From Demequina subtropica (GTDB lineage Bacteria; Actinomycetota; Actinomycetes; Actinomycetales; Demequinaceae), in the NCBI RefSeq assembly GCF_000971235.1, contig NZ_BBMB01000004.1:86988-150987 (forward strand): a DNA stretch of 64,000 nt, written 5' to 3'. Made by a program: the position numbers and the translations under genes. A model generated the notes under the pieces. That model had not been told where the DNA came from, made no database searches, and worked only from the letters and a program-made list of their open reading frames with translations. Numbering within the stretch: the stretch's first letter is position 1; every line of letters starts with the position of its first letter. Positions 47,973 through 56,627 of the stretch are shown here, piece after piece.

Positions 47973-50507
47973 TCAGCCGTCGAAGGCGATGGCCTGCAGG
48001 ATGTCGAGCTTCGCCGCACGGCGCGCGGGCGACATCGCGGCCACCACGCCCGCGATGATGGCGAGCACCATGTAGATGCCCAGCCACGCCCACGGGATCG
48101 CCACGGAGCTGAACCCGAACTCCGCGAGCGCCTTCACGAGCGCGACGCCGAGGCCCACGCCCAGGATCATGCCGAGGATGGTGCCGAAGATCGCCATCAC
48201 CAACGACTCGATGCGGATCATGCGGCGCACCGACCTCCGCCGCACGCCGACGGCACGCAGCAGCCCGATCTCGCGGGTGCGCTCCGTCACGGACAGCAGC
48301 AGCGTGTTGGCCACGCCGAGGACCGCGATGATGAGCGCCGCGCCGAGCATGGCCGAGATCACACCGAGCAGCAGATCGATGAACTGGTTGGCGAACTGCG
48401 CGAGCTGGTCGGGGCTCGACAGGACCACGAGCGGGAAGTCCGCGGCGAGCGCCGACGTGAGCTGCTCCTCGGCGTCCGCCGGGTCGATGCCGTCGTCGAG
48501 GACCACCATCGCCTGGATGTAGTCGAGCTCGCCGAGCAGCTCCTCGCCCGTGGCCAGGTCGACCCACAGCGCCGCGTCGCCCTCGTTGAGGTACAGGCCG
48601 GTGACGGGAAGCGTGAGCGTCGCCTCGGGCCCCTCGATCGTCAGCTCGTCGCCCACCACGACCCCCAGCTCCTGGATGGTCGGGTCGATGAAGACGCCTC
48701 CGTCCATCGCATCGAAGTCGGGCTCGTTGTTGGAGTCGAACGCGGCGTCCGCGGTCTCCGGGTCGATGACCCCGAGCGCCCGCTTCTGCCCGTCGAGCAG
48801 CACGTTGCCCGTGGCGACCTCGGTGACGAAGTCGACGCCGTCCTGCTCGCGCAGGAGCTCGAGGGCGCCGTCCGGGATCGCTCCCTGCGTCGACAGCACG
48901 AAGAAGTCCGCCTCGGTCGTCGCGAACTGGTCGGTGACCACGCTCTTGAGCGACTCGGTGAAGGTCGACACCAGGGCGAGCAGCATGACGCCGATCATGA
49001 GCGCTGCGGCCGTGTTGGCGCTGCGACGCGGCTCGCGGCGGATGTTGTTCGCCGCGAGCTTGCCGTCGACGCGGAACACGCGCGTGAGGAACGCCTTGAG
49101 CCCGTAGGCGAGGGGCACGAGCACCTGCGCCGCGAGCAGCGTCACGCCGATGACCAGGACCATCGCGCCTGCGCCCACGAAGACGTAGGGCTTGGCCACG
49201 TCCATGTAGAGGCCGACGACGATCGCGAGCACGCCGAGCAGCGTGAGCGCGCCGCCGACGATGTTGCGCAGCCGCAGCGGCTTCTTGGACTCGGTCGCGG
49301 ACTCGCGAAGCGCCTCCATCGGGGAGATGGTCGAGGCGTGGATCGCCGGCATGAGCGCCGCGACGAGGGTCACGAGCGCGCCCAGCGTGTAGCCCCACAG
49401 GAGGGCGTCCAGGGGGAGCGTGACGGTGCCGAAGATGTTGCCCGACAGGGCCTCGACGAGCGCGGACAGGCCGAGCGCGCCGAGGTAGCCCAGCAGGATG
49501 CCCACCGTGGAGGCGACCACCGCGACGACGAGCGCCTCGAGCAGGATCATCGTGCGCAGCTGACGCCCGCTCACGCCGATGGCGCGCAGCAGGCCGAACT
49601 CGCGCGTGCGCTGCGTCACGATGATGCGGAACGTGTTGACGATGATGTACGAGCCGACGAACAGCGCGATGAGCGCGAAGGCGATCGCGAAGATGTCGAC
49701 GTACTGGAGGATGTCGTCGAGCTGCTCAGCCTGCTCCGCGGCCTTCGCCTCGCCGGTGAGCGCGCGCGTGTCCTCGGGGATCACCTCGGAGATCGCCTCG
49801 GCGACCTGCTCGCTGTCGGCGCCCTCGGCGGTGACCACGCTGATGGTCTGGAAGTCCTCGGAGCCCGCCAGCGTGGCGGCGTCCGCCTCCGTCATGTAGC
49901 CGAGCGTCGCCCCCTGGAGGGAGTTCGTCTCGCCGAACCGGACCAGGCCGACCAGCTCGAGCTCGGTGACACCGGTGTCGGTCGCGACCGCGACCCGGTC
50001 GCCGATCTCGTAGCCGAGCCGGGGCGCGGAGTCGAGGTCGAGCACGATCTGACCGTCGGACTCTGGCCCCTGGCCCTCGACGAGCGTCGCCTGATCGAGC
50101 TTCGGTTCGCCCGCCCAGTTGAAGAGCTGGCTCGGTGCGCCGCCGCCGGCCATGAGGTCCCCGGTGGGCTCGAAGTCCTTCGGGAGCACCGCGCCCATCA
50201 CCTGGATGGTGCCCTCCGCCCTCGCGACGCCGTCGACGGCCCGGACCGCCGCAAGGTCGTCGTGCGTGAAGACGGCGTCGGGCGCGGCGAACTGGTCGCC
50301 GTCCTCATCGGTCTCGGTCGGTGCCGGCTCGACGATGACGTCGGTGCCGGCGTAGATCTCGTCGAACAGCTGGTGGAAGCCGCCGGACAGGGCGTTCGTG
50401 AGCGTGAACGTCGCCGAGGCGAGCGCGACGCCGAGCGCGACCGCCACGGCGCTCAGGATGAGCCGCTTGGGGTTGTGCTTGACGGACTTGACTGCGAGGC
50501 GGAACAT
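47973..50507 (-). CDS. FtsX/MacB-type ABC exporter permease 2
   Basis: An 844-residue permease with the same plan as permease 1: N-terminal FRLAVKSVKHNPKRLILSAV, FtsX motif TFRIIVTQRTREFGLLRAIG, second-half RREPRRSANTAAALMIGVML, and C-terminal SVTERTREIGLLRAVGVRRR. ATGA overlap with ATPase 2. The extracytoplasmic domains diverge from permease 1 more than the membrane parts, suggesting different cargo. Confidence 0.92.
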   Translation of the reverse strand: MFRLAVKSVKHNPKRLILSAVAVALGVALASATFTLTNALSGGFHQLFDEIYAGTDVIVEPAPTETDEDGDQFAAPDAVFTHDDLAAVRAVDGVARAEGTIQVMGAVLPKDFEPTGDLMAGGGAPSQLFNWAGEPKLDQATLVEGQGPESDGQIVLDLDSAPRLGYEIGDRVAVATDTGVTELELVGLVRFGETNSLQGATLGYMTEADAATLAGSEDFQTISVVTAEGADSEQVAEAISEVIPEDTRALTGEAKAAEQAEQLDDILQYVDIFAIAFALIALFVGSYIIVNTFRIIVTQRTREFGLLRAIGVSGRQLRTMILLEALVVAVVASTVGILLGYLGALGLSALVEALSGNIFGTVTLPLDALLWGYTLGALVTLVAALMPAIHASTISPMEALRESATESKKPLRLRNIVGGALTLLGVLAIVVGLYMDVAKPYVFVGAGAMVLVIGVTLLAAQVLVPLAYGLKAFLTRVFRVDGKLAANNIRREPRRSANTAAALMIGVMLLALVSTFTESLKSVVTDQFATTEADFFVLSTQGAIPDGALELLREQDGVDFVTEVATGNVLLDGQKRALGVIDPETADAAFDSNNEPDFDAMDGGVFIDPTIQELGVVVGDELTIEGPEATLTLPVTGLYLNEGDAALWVDLATGEELLGELDYIQAMVVLDDGIDPADAEEQLTSALAADFPLVVLSSPDQLAQFANQFIDLLLGVISAMLGAALIIAVLGVANTLLLSVTERTREIGLLRAVGVRRRSVRRMIRIESLVMAIFGTILGMILGVGLGVALVKALAEFGFSSVAIPWAWLGIYMVLAIIAGVVAAMSPARRAAKLDILQAIAFDG

Positions 50508-51244
50508 CAGTGCCCCATCTGCTTCATGCGGTCGAGCACGCGGTCCGCGGTGGGCTCGCGCATCTCGTCGACGATGCGGCCGTCCGCGAGGAACAGGACG
50601 CGGTCCGAGTAGGACGCCGCCGACGGGTCGTGGGTCACCATCGCGATGGTCTGGCCGAACTCCTTGACGGCACGGCGCATGAAGCCGAGCAGCTCGGCGC
50701 CCGAGCGGGAGTCGAGGTTCCCGGAGGGCTCGTCGGCGAAGATGAGCTCGGGGCGTGCGACGAGCGCGCGGGCGACCGCGACGCGCTGCTGCTGGCCGCC
50801 GGAGAGCTCGGCGGGAAGGTGCGTGAGGCGGTCCGCGAGGCCCAGGATGCCGATGATCTCGTCGAACCAGGCGGGATCCACCTCGCGGCCTGAGATGTCG
50901 AGCGGCAGGGTGATGTTCTCCTTCGCGCTGAGCGACGGGATGAGGTTGAAGGCCTGGAAGACGAACCCGATCTTGTCGCGGCGCACCTGCGTGATCTTGT
51001 CCTCGGACAGGCTCGAGATCTGCTGCTCGCCGATCCACGAGTCGCCGGCGGTGAGCCGGTCGAGGCCCGCGAGCGTGTGCAGCAGGGTCGACTTGCCCGA
51101 GCCGGACGGGCCCATGATCGCGGTGAACTCGGCCGCGGCGATGTCGACGTCGATGCCGTCGAGCGCGCGGACGGCCGCGTCGCCGGTGCCGTAGTCCTTG
51201 GTGCCGCCGCGCATGGATGCGGCGAGCGTGACGGTGGTGGTCAT
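50507..51244 (-). CDS. MacB-type ABC exporter ATPase 2
   Basis: A 245-residue ATPase with Walker A GPSGSGKST, LSGGQQQR, LIFADEPSGNLDS and MVTHD. Nearly identical to ATPase 1 in protein and DNA over most of its length, a sign of recent duplication or gene conversion. GAGGGG precedes the ATG. Confidence 0.95.
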   Translation of the reverse strand: MTTTVTLAASMRGGTKDYGTGDAAVRALDGIDVDIAAAEFTAIMGPSGSGKSTLLHTLAGLDRLTAGDSWIGEQQISSLSEDKITQVRRDKIGFVFQAFNLIPSLSAKENITLPLDISGREVDPAWFDEIIGILGLADRLTHLPAELSGGQQQRVAVARALVARPELIFADEPSGNLDSRSGAELLGFMRRAVKEFGQTIAMVTHDPSAASYSDRVLFLADGRIVDEMREPTADRVLDRMKQMGH

Positions 51245-51281
51245 GACGTTTTCCCCTCGTAGGTCAGGACGTGCTCGCGTC

Positions 51282-51326
51282 AGTCTGTCGGAGCGCGCTC
51301 CCGGGAGGCATCGTCCGCAAGGACGG
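51282..51326 (-). promoter_or_regulatory. Exporter 2 promoter with LuxR-type operator
   Basis: Palindrome TCGTCCGCAAGGACGG (51311-51326), 23 nt, then a minus-strand -10 CAGACT (51282-51287). The same arrangement occurs before the histidine kinase gene (53249-53293). It lies 67-82 bp upstream of ATPase 2. Confidence 0.5.
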
Positions 51327-51356
51327 TTCTCGCCCCTCCCTCTCGGGGATGACCCG

Positions 51357-52019
51357 CTACGGACGCGGCGCGACGATGCCCGAGTCGTAGGCCTCGACCA
51401 CCGCCTGGACGCGATCGCGCACCCCCAGCTTGGTGAGGATGTGGCTCACGTGCGTCTTCACCGTGGTCGAGGACACGTAGAGCTCGGAGGCGATCTCCTG
51501 GTTGGACAGCCCGCGCGCCATGAGCCGCAGGACCTCGACCTCGCGGTCCGACAGGTCGCCGACCGCCTCGGGCGACGGCGCGGGATCCTCCACGGGAGGG
51601 GTGCGCGCGAACTGCTCGATCACGCGCCGCGTGACCTCGGGGGCGAGGAGCGCGTCCCCGGAGGCGACCACGCGCACCGCCGACACGAGCGCGTCGCCGT
51701 CGACGCTCTTGAGGAGGAACCCGGACGCTCCCGCGCGCAGCGCCTCGTAGACGTACTCGTCGTCATCGAACGTGGTGAGGATGACGATGCGCGCGCCGGG
51801 GTGCGCGGTCAGCACCTCGCGCGTCGCTGTCAGGCCGTCCATGCCCGGCATGCGGACGTCCATGAGGACCACGTCGGGTGCGTGCTCGGCGACGATGCGC
51901 GCCGCATCGGCGCCCGAGGTCGCCTCCGCGACCACCTCGATGTCGTCCTCGGACTCGAGGATCATCCTCAGACCCACCCGCACCATCGCCTGGTCATCCA
52001 CCAGCGCCACCCGGATCAT
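51357..52019 (-). CDS. NarL/LuxR-type response regulator
   Basis: A 220-residue regulator. The receiver domain has phosphorylated Asp in VVLMDVRMPGMDG (about residue 54) and the Lys near 105; the C-terminal LuxR helix-turn-helix is LSNQEIASELYVSSTTVKTH. Its ATG overlaps the kinase stop (ATGA). Immediately upstream of the exporter genes in direction of transcription, it likely controls them. Confidence 0.94.
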   Translation of the reverse strand: MIRVALVDDQAMVRVGLRMILESEDDIEVVAEATSGADAARIVAEHAPDVVLMDVRMPGMDGLTATREVLTAHPGARIVILTTFDDDEYVYEALRAGASGFLLKSVDGDALVSAVRVVASGDALLAPEVTRRVIEQFARTPPVEDPAPSPEAVGDLSDREVEVLRLMARGLSNQEIASELYVSSTTVKTHVSHILTKLGVRDRVQAVVEAYDSGIVAPRP

Positions 52020-53242
52020 CGTCCGCCCTTCGTCGTGGTGGTGGGCCGGTGGCCCACCTGGTCGTCGGTCGAGGGCAGCGTGGCGCGCACGCGGAACCCC
52101 CCGCCGGTCCGGGGCCCGTACTCGAGCGTGCCCCCGAGCGCGTGGACGCGCTCGGCCATGCCGCGGAGCCCGTGGCCCCCGCTGTGACGGGCGGCCTCGG
52201 AGATCACGCCACGGCCGTCGTCCTCGACCACCACCAGGACCCGGTCGGGCTCGCGCTCGACCCGGACCGTCGCCCGTGCGCCGGGCCCCGCGTGCTTCAT
52301 CGCGTTGGTGAGCGCCTCCTGCACCACGCGGTAAGCGTTGAGCTCCACGCCGGCGGGCACATGCGACGTGCCCACGATGCTGAGCTCGACCGGCAGGCCC
52401 GCGTCCTCGACGTGCTGGGTCAGGGCGGGGATCGCGGCCAACGCGGGCATCGGCTGCATCTCCGCGACCGCGAGGTCGCGCTCGGCGGTGTCGACGGCCT
52501 CCTGCTCGGTCGCGCGCAGCACGCCGATCATGCGCTGCATCTCCGACAGCCCGGTGCGGCCCGATGCCGCGATCGTCGCGAGTGCCTCGAGCACCCGCGC
52601 GTCGGAGTCCTTCGCGAGCCTGCGCGCGCCCTCGGCCTGGAGCGTCATCACGGTGATCTCATGCGCCACCACGTCGTGCAGCTCGCGCGCGATGCGGGCC
52701 CGCTCGGCGCGCACGGCGTCCTGTGCGACCACGCGCTGCGCCTGCTCGCGGCGCTCATGCTCGAGCTCGAGCACGGTGAGGCGCTCGCGGCGACGGAAGT
52801 CGACGAAGCCGAGCATCATGGGGACGATCACGGCGAGCGCGACGGCCACCAGCGACGTCCACGGGACGTGGTCCGTGTACAGCAGGCCCACCACGGTCCA
52901 GGCGAGGGCGATGGCCAGGACGGCGCCGCCATGCCTGAGAGCCGTCCGCCGCGGGGTGTACGCGGCGATGCCGTAGAGCGCGAGGTAGAGCGCGAACATC
53001 GCGGGCGTGTCCGCGTACCCGATGCCGACGGTCGCGGCCCACGGCAGCAGGATCGCCCAGAGCACGATGCGCGGGTACTGCTGGCGCCATGCGACGGGCG
53101 CGATCTGCGCGAGGATCAGCAGGAAGCCCCAGGAGTCGTAGGCATGGGCGGTGTCGGGGGCGGCGTGGACCCCGATGAGCGCGAGGATCAGCAACGCTGC
53201 CGCGATCGCGATGTCCCCCCAGCGAGGCGCCCTCACATCCAT
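52016..53242 (-). CDS. HisKA_3-type sensor histidine kinase
   Basis: A 408-residue kinase with about six membrane segments in the first 165 residues and no large outer domain, then the HisKA_3 site RARIARELHDVVAHE (phosphorylated His) and a HATPase domain (NAMKHAGPGA, VEDDGRG, GHGLRGMAERV). This intramembrane-sensing layout is like LiaS/DesK kinases. The leaderless ATG 53242 follows -10 TACGCT by 6 nt. Confidence 0.92.
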   Translation of the reverse strand: MDVRAPRWGDIAIAAALLILALIGVHAAPDTAHAYDSWGFLLILAQIAPVAWRQQYPRIVLWAILLPWAATVGIGYADTPAMFALYLALYGIAAYTPRRTALRHGGAVLAIALAWTVVGLLYTDHVPWTSLVAVALAVIVPMMLGFVDFRRRERLTVLELEHERREQAQRVVAQDAVRAERARIARELHDVVAHEITVMTLQAEGARRLAKDSDARVLEALATIAASGRTGLSEMQRMIGVLRATEQEAVDTAERDLAVAEMQPMPALAAIPALTQHVEDAGLPVELSIVGTSHVPAGVELNAYRVVQEALTNAMKHAGPGARATVRVEREPDRVLVVVEDDGRGVISEAARHSGGHGLRGMAERVHALGGTLEYGPRTGGGFRVRATLPSTDDQVGHRPTTTTKGGR

Positions 53243-53248
53243 CCGGCC

Positions 53249-53293
53249 AGCGTAGGGCGGGGAGGGCGGCAGGGGAATCGTCCGTACGGACGA
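53249..53293 (-). promoter_or_regulatory. Promoter of the NarL-type two-component system with palindromic operator
   Basis: A perfect 16-bp palindrome TCGTCCGTACGGACGA (53278-53293), 23 nt, then -10 TACGCT (53249-53254), then ATG 53242. Autoregulation by the co-encoded LuxR-type regulator is the simplest reading. It might instead help end the OmpR-type operon, which stops at 53299. Confidence 0.55.
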
Positions 53294-53298
53294 CCCGC

Positions 53299-53952
53299 TC
53301 AGCCGAGGAAGCGGTAGCCGACGCCGCGGACGGTCGTGATGGCGTCCGCGCCGAGGTGGGTGCGCAGATAGCGGATGTACACGTCGAGCACGTTGTCGCG
53401 TGCCGCCGAGCCCCACACCGCCTCGAGCGCCTCGCGGCGGGTGACGACCCGGTCCGCATGCGACATCAGCAGGTGCGCGAGCTGGAGCTCGCGCGGGCTC
53501 AGCGGTACGGGCTCTCCGTCGCATGCGAGCTCGCGCGCGACGGGGTCGAGCACGCATCGGCCGACGCGGAGCGTCGTGTCCTCCTCAGCGTCGTCCCGTC
53601 GGCGCGCGCGCAGCCGTATGCGCGCGATGAGCTCGTCGAAGGAGAACGGCTTGGGCATGTAGTCGTCCGCCCCGCGCTCGAGCCCTCGCACCGTGTCCTC
53701 GGCCGAGGTCCGCGCCGTGAGGATGATGACGGGCACGTCCGATCCGGCGGCCCGCAGCCGGCGGAGCACGGTGAAGCCTTCCTGGTCAGGCAGGCCGATG
53801 TCGAGGATCACCGCGTCGTGATCCGAGCCGAGGGCGGCGGCGAGGCCCTCGCGGCCGGTACGGGCATGGTCCATCGTGATGCCTGCGGTCCGCAGCCCGT
53901 CGCGCAGCGTCGCGACCAGGCGGTCCTCGTCCTCGATGAGCAGCACATGCAT
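53299..53952 (-). CDS. OmpR/PhoB-type response regulator
   Basis: A 217-residue regulator with receiver Asp in DAVILDIGLPDQEG (about residue 51), the IILTARTS strand and a C-terminal winged helix (DNVLDVYIRYLRTHLGADAI, TTVRGVGYRFL). ATG overlaps the kinase stop. Confidence 0.95.
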   Translation of the reverse strand: MHVLLIEDEDRLVATLRDGLRTAGITMDHARTGREGLAAALGSDHDAVILDIGLPDQEGFTVLRRLRAAGSDVPVIILTARTSAEDTVRGLERGADDYMPKPFSFDELIARIRLRARRRDDAEEDTTLRVGRCVLDPVARELACDGEPVPLSPRELQLAHLLMSHADRVVTRREALEAVWGSAARDNVLDVYIRYLRTHLGADAITTVRGVGYRFLG

Positions 53953-55355
53953 CAGGGCTCCCTCCAGGGGACTCGGATCCTGAACGTCGATCCCCGACCC
54001 GGCATCGAGTCGATATCGAGCGAGCCGCCGTGCGCATGAGCGATCGCGCCGACGATCGGCAGGCCCAGGCCGAGCCCCTCGGCGGAGGGATCGAGGCGGA
54101 CGAATCGCTCGCGGACGCGGAGGAGATCCTCGGGCGCGATCCCGCAGCCCTCGTCAGACACCCACAGGAGCAGCTCCTCGCCCAGGCGTGCGCTCCCGAG
54201 GCGCACGGTGGACCCCGGCTCCGAGAACTTCGCGGCGTTGGCGCCGAGCTGCAACCATGCCTGGGTCAGGCGCTGAGCATCGACGAGAGCATCGCCCGTG
54301 GCGCGCGCCTCGACGGTCCAGTCGCGACCGCCGAGCGCCGCCAGCCGTGCGGCGGCGGTATCGGTGAGGTCACCGATCGAGGCGGGGGCCAGGCGCAGGA
54401 ACTCGGGGCGGTCGGCCTTCGCGAGCGTCACGAGGTCCTCCACGAGCCGCGACATGTCCTCCGCGACGTCGAGCAGCTCGTCTCGCGTGGCCTCCACCTG
54501 CGTCGGATCGCGTGGCTCGAGGAGCTCGAGGCGCGCCCGGATCACGGTGAGCGGGGTGCGGAGCTCATGCGAGGCATCGTCGAGCATGCGGCGTTCGTCC
54601 ACGAACGCCTGCTCGAGGCGATCGAGCATCGCGTTCACCGTCTGCGAGAGACGCGCGAGATCGTCATCGCCCACGATCGGGACCCGTTGGCTGAGGTCGG
54701 TCTCCGTGATCCGTCGCGCGGTCCGTTCGAGCAGCCCGATCGGCTCGAGGAGGCGTCCGACCGTGAAGAAGCCGATCGCGCCGATCGCGCCCAGCGCGAG
54801 CGCCGCGACAATCGCGTAGACCGCGAACGTCTCCCGGAGCTCGCCGATGCGCGCACCCTCGTCGATCGCGAGGGCGAACACCGCGACGCGTTCGCCGTCG
54901 GCATCGAGGAAGGGGATCCCGGCGTACGCGTACGAGCCGCCCGAGGTCTGCGTGCGAACGGCCTTGACCTCGGTCGTGGTGTCCGTCCAGATGCGGTCGA
55001 CGAGCTCCGGGTCGTCCTCCAGGCGCAGCGTGCCCTCGCTTGCAGGGACGTACCGCGCGCGTCCGTCGATGATGGCGACCGCGCCCTCGTCGGCGGTGCC
55101 GGTGTACCGGCCGACGGCCTCGCGCATGAGCAGGTCGATGCCGGTCGGGTCGTTCTCGGCGATCCACCGCAGGTAGTCGTCGGCCTGTGCCGTGAGCTCG
55201 TCCACGGTGGCCTGCTCGACCACGTCGCGCTCGATGAGGAAGGCCGTGGTGCCGGCGACAGCGAGCGCGACCGCCGTGAGCGTCAGGAGGTAGACGATGA
55301 CCCGCGCACGGACGGATCCTGCGCGCGGGTGAGGCTGCCGGTCGCCTGAGGTCAT
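53952..55355 (-). CDS. Sensor histidine kinase, HAMP type
   Basis: A 467-residue kinase with two membrane segments (near residues 18-38 and 170-190) around an extracytoplasmic sensor, then HAMP, HisKA (MLDDASHELRTPLTVIRARL) and HATPase (DEGCGIAPEDL, GLGLGLPIVGAIAHAHGG). ATG 55355 has GGAAGG 5 nt upstream; GTG 55361 is the alternative start. Paired with the OmpR-type regulator and followed upstream by the acidic protein. Confidence 0.93.
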   Translation of the reverse strand: MTSGDRQPHPRAGSVRARVIVYLLTLTAVALAVAGTTAFLIERDVVEQATVDELTAQADDYLRWIAENDPTGIDLLMREAVGRYTGTADEGAVAIIDGRARYVPASEGTLRLEDDPELVDRIWTDTTTEVKAVRTQTSGGSYAYAGIPFLDADGERVAVFALAIDEGARIGELRETFAVYAIVAALALGAIGAIGFFTVGRLLEPIGLLERTARRITETDLSQRVPIVGDDDLARLSQTVNAMLDRLEQAFVDERRMLDDASHELRTPLTVIRARLELLEPRDPTQVEATRDELLDVAEDMSRLVEDLVTLAKADRPEFLRLAPASIGDLTDTAAARLAALGGRDWTVEARATGDALVDAQRLTQAWLQLGANAAKFSEPGSTVRLGSARLGEELLLWVSDEGCGIAPEDLLRVRERFVRLDPSAEGLGLGLPIVGAIAHAHGGSLDIDSMPGRGSTFRIRVPWREP

Positions 55356-55383
55356 CGTCACCTTCCGGCGTCACGCTACCGGC

Positions 55384-56025
55384 TCAGTCGTCCTCCTGCT
55401 CGTGCTCGCTGTCCGCGTCCTCCTGCTCGTGCTCGCCTGCCGAGGCGTCGTCCGAGATCGCGTGGTCGTCGTCTCCCGAGCCCTCCCGGTCGGCGTCCTC
55501 GGAGGCGTCCTCGGACTCGTCCGCTTCGCCGGCGGAGTCGTCCGAGCGAGGCACGGTGCCCAGCGTGGCGCTCGGCGGCGTCGCAGCAGCGTCGTGCTCG
55601 GCGCTGTCCTCGGAGGTGTCGTGCCCTCGCGAGCCGTCGTCGTCGGACTCGTCGTCCTCGCCTCCGGTCGGGCTCGGCACGGTTCCCAGACGCGTGTCGC
55701 CCGGGGGCAGCGCGACGCTGTCGTCCGCGGTGTCGTGGCCGCGAGCGTCGTCGTCGGCATCGTGATCGGGGCCGTCATCGTCGACGTCGTCGACCTCGGA
55801 GCTGTGCCGGATCTGCGTGGGGTCGTCGTTTGTCGCGTCGTCGGATCCCGTCGGCAGGGGAGAGGCGACGACGGCGTCGTCGAGGACGATGGCGCCGCCG
55901 ACCGTGGTGTCGGGCGACGGCTGCGAGCCGGCGCGGGACAGCGCGGTCGCGCCGACCCCGACGCCGACGAGGACCGCTGAGGCTGTGGCGATGGTCGCCG
56001 CGAATCGTGCCGCTGAGGTGTTCAT
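55384..56025 (-). CDS. Secreted, extremely acidic Asp/Glu/His-rich protein
   Basis: A 213-residue protein with an N-terminal signal or anchor segment (AATIATASAVLVGVGVGATA), then an acid-rich chain with His. An internal duplication is visible: ARGHDTADDS...RLGTVPS and SRGHDTSEDS...TLGTVPR, and EHEQED occurs twice at the end. No known domain. Such composition suggests binding of Ca2+ or other metal outside the cell. It precedes the OmpR-type kinase and regulator on the same strand with a 28-nt gap, so may be the target or sensor partner of that system. CTGGAG precedes the ATG. Confidence 0.82.
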   Translation of the reverse strand: MNTSAARFAATIATASAVLVGVGVGATALSRAGSQPSPDTTVGGAIVLDDAVVASPLPTGSDDATNDDPTQIRHSSEVDDVDDDGPDHDADDDARGHDTADDSVALPPGDTRLGTVPSPTGGEDDESDDDGSRGHDTSEDSAEHDAAATPPSATLGTVPRSDDSAGEADESEDASEDADREGSGDDDHAISDDASAGEHEQEDADSEHEQEDD

Positions 56026-56047
56026 AGCTCCAGCATCTGCTCGCTGG

Positions 56048-56065
56048 TCTGAGTGCGTCCTCAGA
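56048..56065. promoter_or_regulatory. Palindrome upstream of the acidic protein
   Basis: TCTGAG-TGCGTC-CTCAGA, a 6-bp perfect inverted repeat with 6-nt spacer, 22 nt before the acidic-protein start. Candidate binding site for the OmpR-type regulator, though these often bind direct repeats. Confidence 0.45.
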
Positions 56066-56110
56066 TTGCGGCGAGCGCGGCGTGCGACCGAGGTCCCGGG
56101 TGCGCGCTAC

Positions 56111-56126
56111 TGTGAGCCACATCACA
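56111..56126. promoter_or_regulatory. Perfect CRP/GlxR-type site
   Basis: TGTGA-GCCACA-TCACA, a perfect match to TGTGA-N6-TCACA, in the divergent gap between the acidic protein and the small ORF at 56161. Overlaps a plus-strand -10-like TACTGT. Confidence 0.65.
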
Positions 56127-56160
56127 CGCAGTGAGGGCTGCGTGGCTGAGGGGGTCCTTG

Positions 56161-56454
56161 ATGCGCAGGCGTCGATCGCATGCGGAGGCGATGGAGCGCG
56201 CCTGGGCGCGTCTGCATCAGCTGACGGCCGCGCATCGTGCCGAGGACGGCGCCCCGGTCCGCGTCGCCGTGCCGCTGCGTGCGGCCGCGGCGCTCGCAGC
56301 GGGGCACGCGAGCCGGGTGGACGCCGCGACGCTCGCCTCGCAGGCCTCGTCCACGTTCGCCGGGAAGGCGCCCGCGCCCGCGCCTGTGCCCGAGCAGGCG
56401 GCATCGCGACCGGCACCACCCGCCGGTACCGAGTGGACCGCGCGGGCCCGCTGA
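56161..56454 (+). CDS. Small hypothetical protein
   Basis: A 97-residue protein with a basic N-terminus (MRRRRSHAEAMERAWARLHQ) and Ala/Pro-rich C-terminus. No recognised domain. GAGGGGG stands 6 nt before the ATG and GC-rich wobble bases support coding. GTG 56131 is an alternative start. Confidence 0.55.
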   Translation: MRRRRSHAEAMERAWARLHQLTAAHRAEDGAPVRVAVPLRAAAALAAGHASRVDAATLASQASSTFAGKAPAPAPVPEQAASRPAPPAGTEWTARAR

Positions 56455-56493
56455 CCGATGCATCGCCGGGCATAAGCCTGACAAACCGGACAC

Positions 56494-56507
56494 TACCAGG
56501 CGTGATG
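56494..56507 (+). repeat. TACCAGGCGTGATG core, third copy
   Basis: Matches the 14-nt core of copy 2 (18928-18941) exactly; about 36 nt before a -10-like TAGGGT (56544-56549) of the kinase gene. Confidence 0.5.
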
Positions 56508-56627
56508 TGCGCCACATGTGCGCCCGCGCGGTCTCGGCTCCATTAGGGTACGGAGCACCGCTTGCCCGCGCGCTGCGCGCGGCGCGCGGTCGAGTCTTGG
56601 TGACCGTTCCTGCTGAGGGGGGAAGGA

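Noticed and set aside
46875-50612. Plus-strand open frame of about 1245 codons over the exporter genes
   Set aside because: Antisense to two clear ABC exporter genes, composition typical of a frame shadow.
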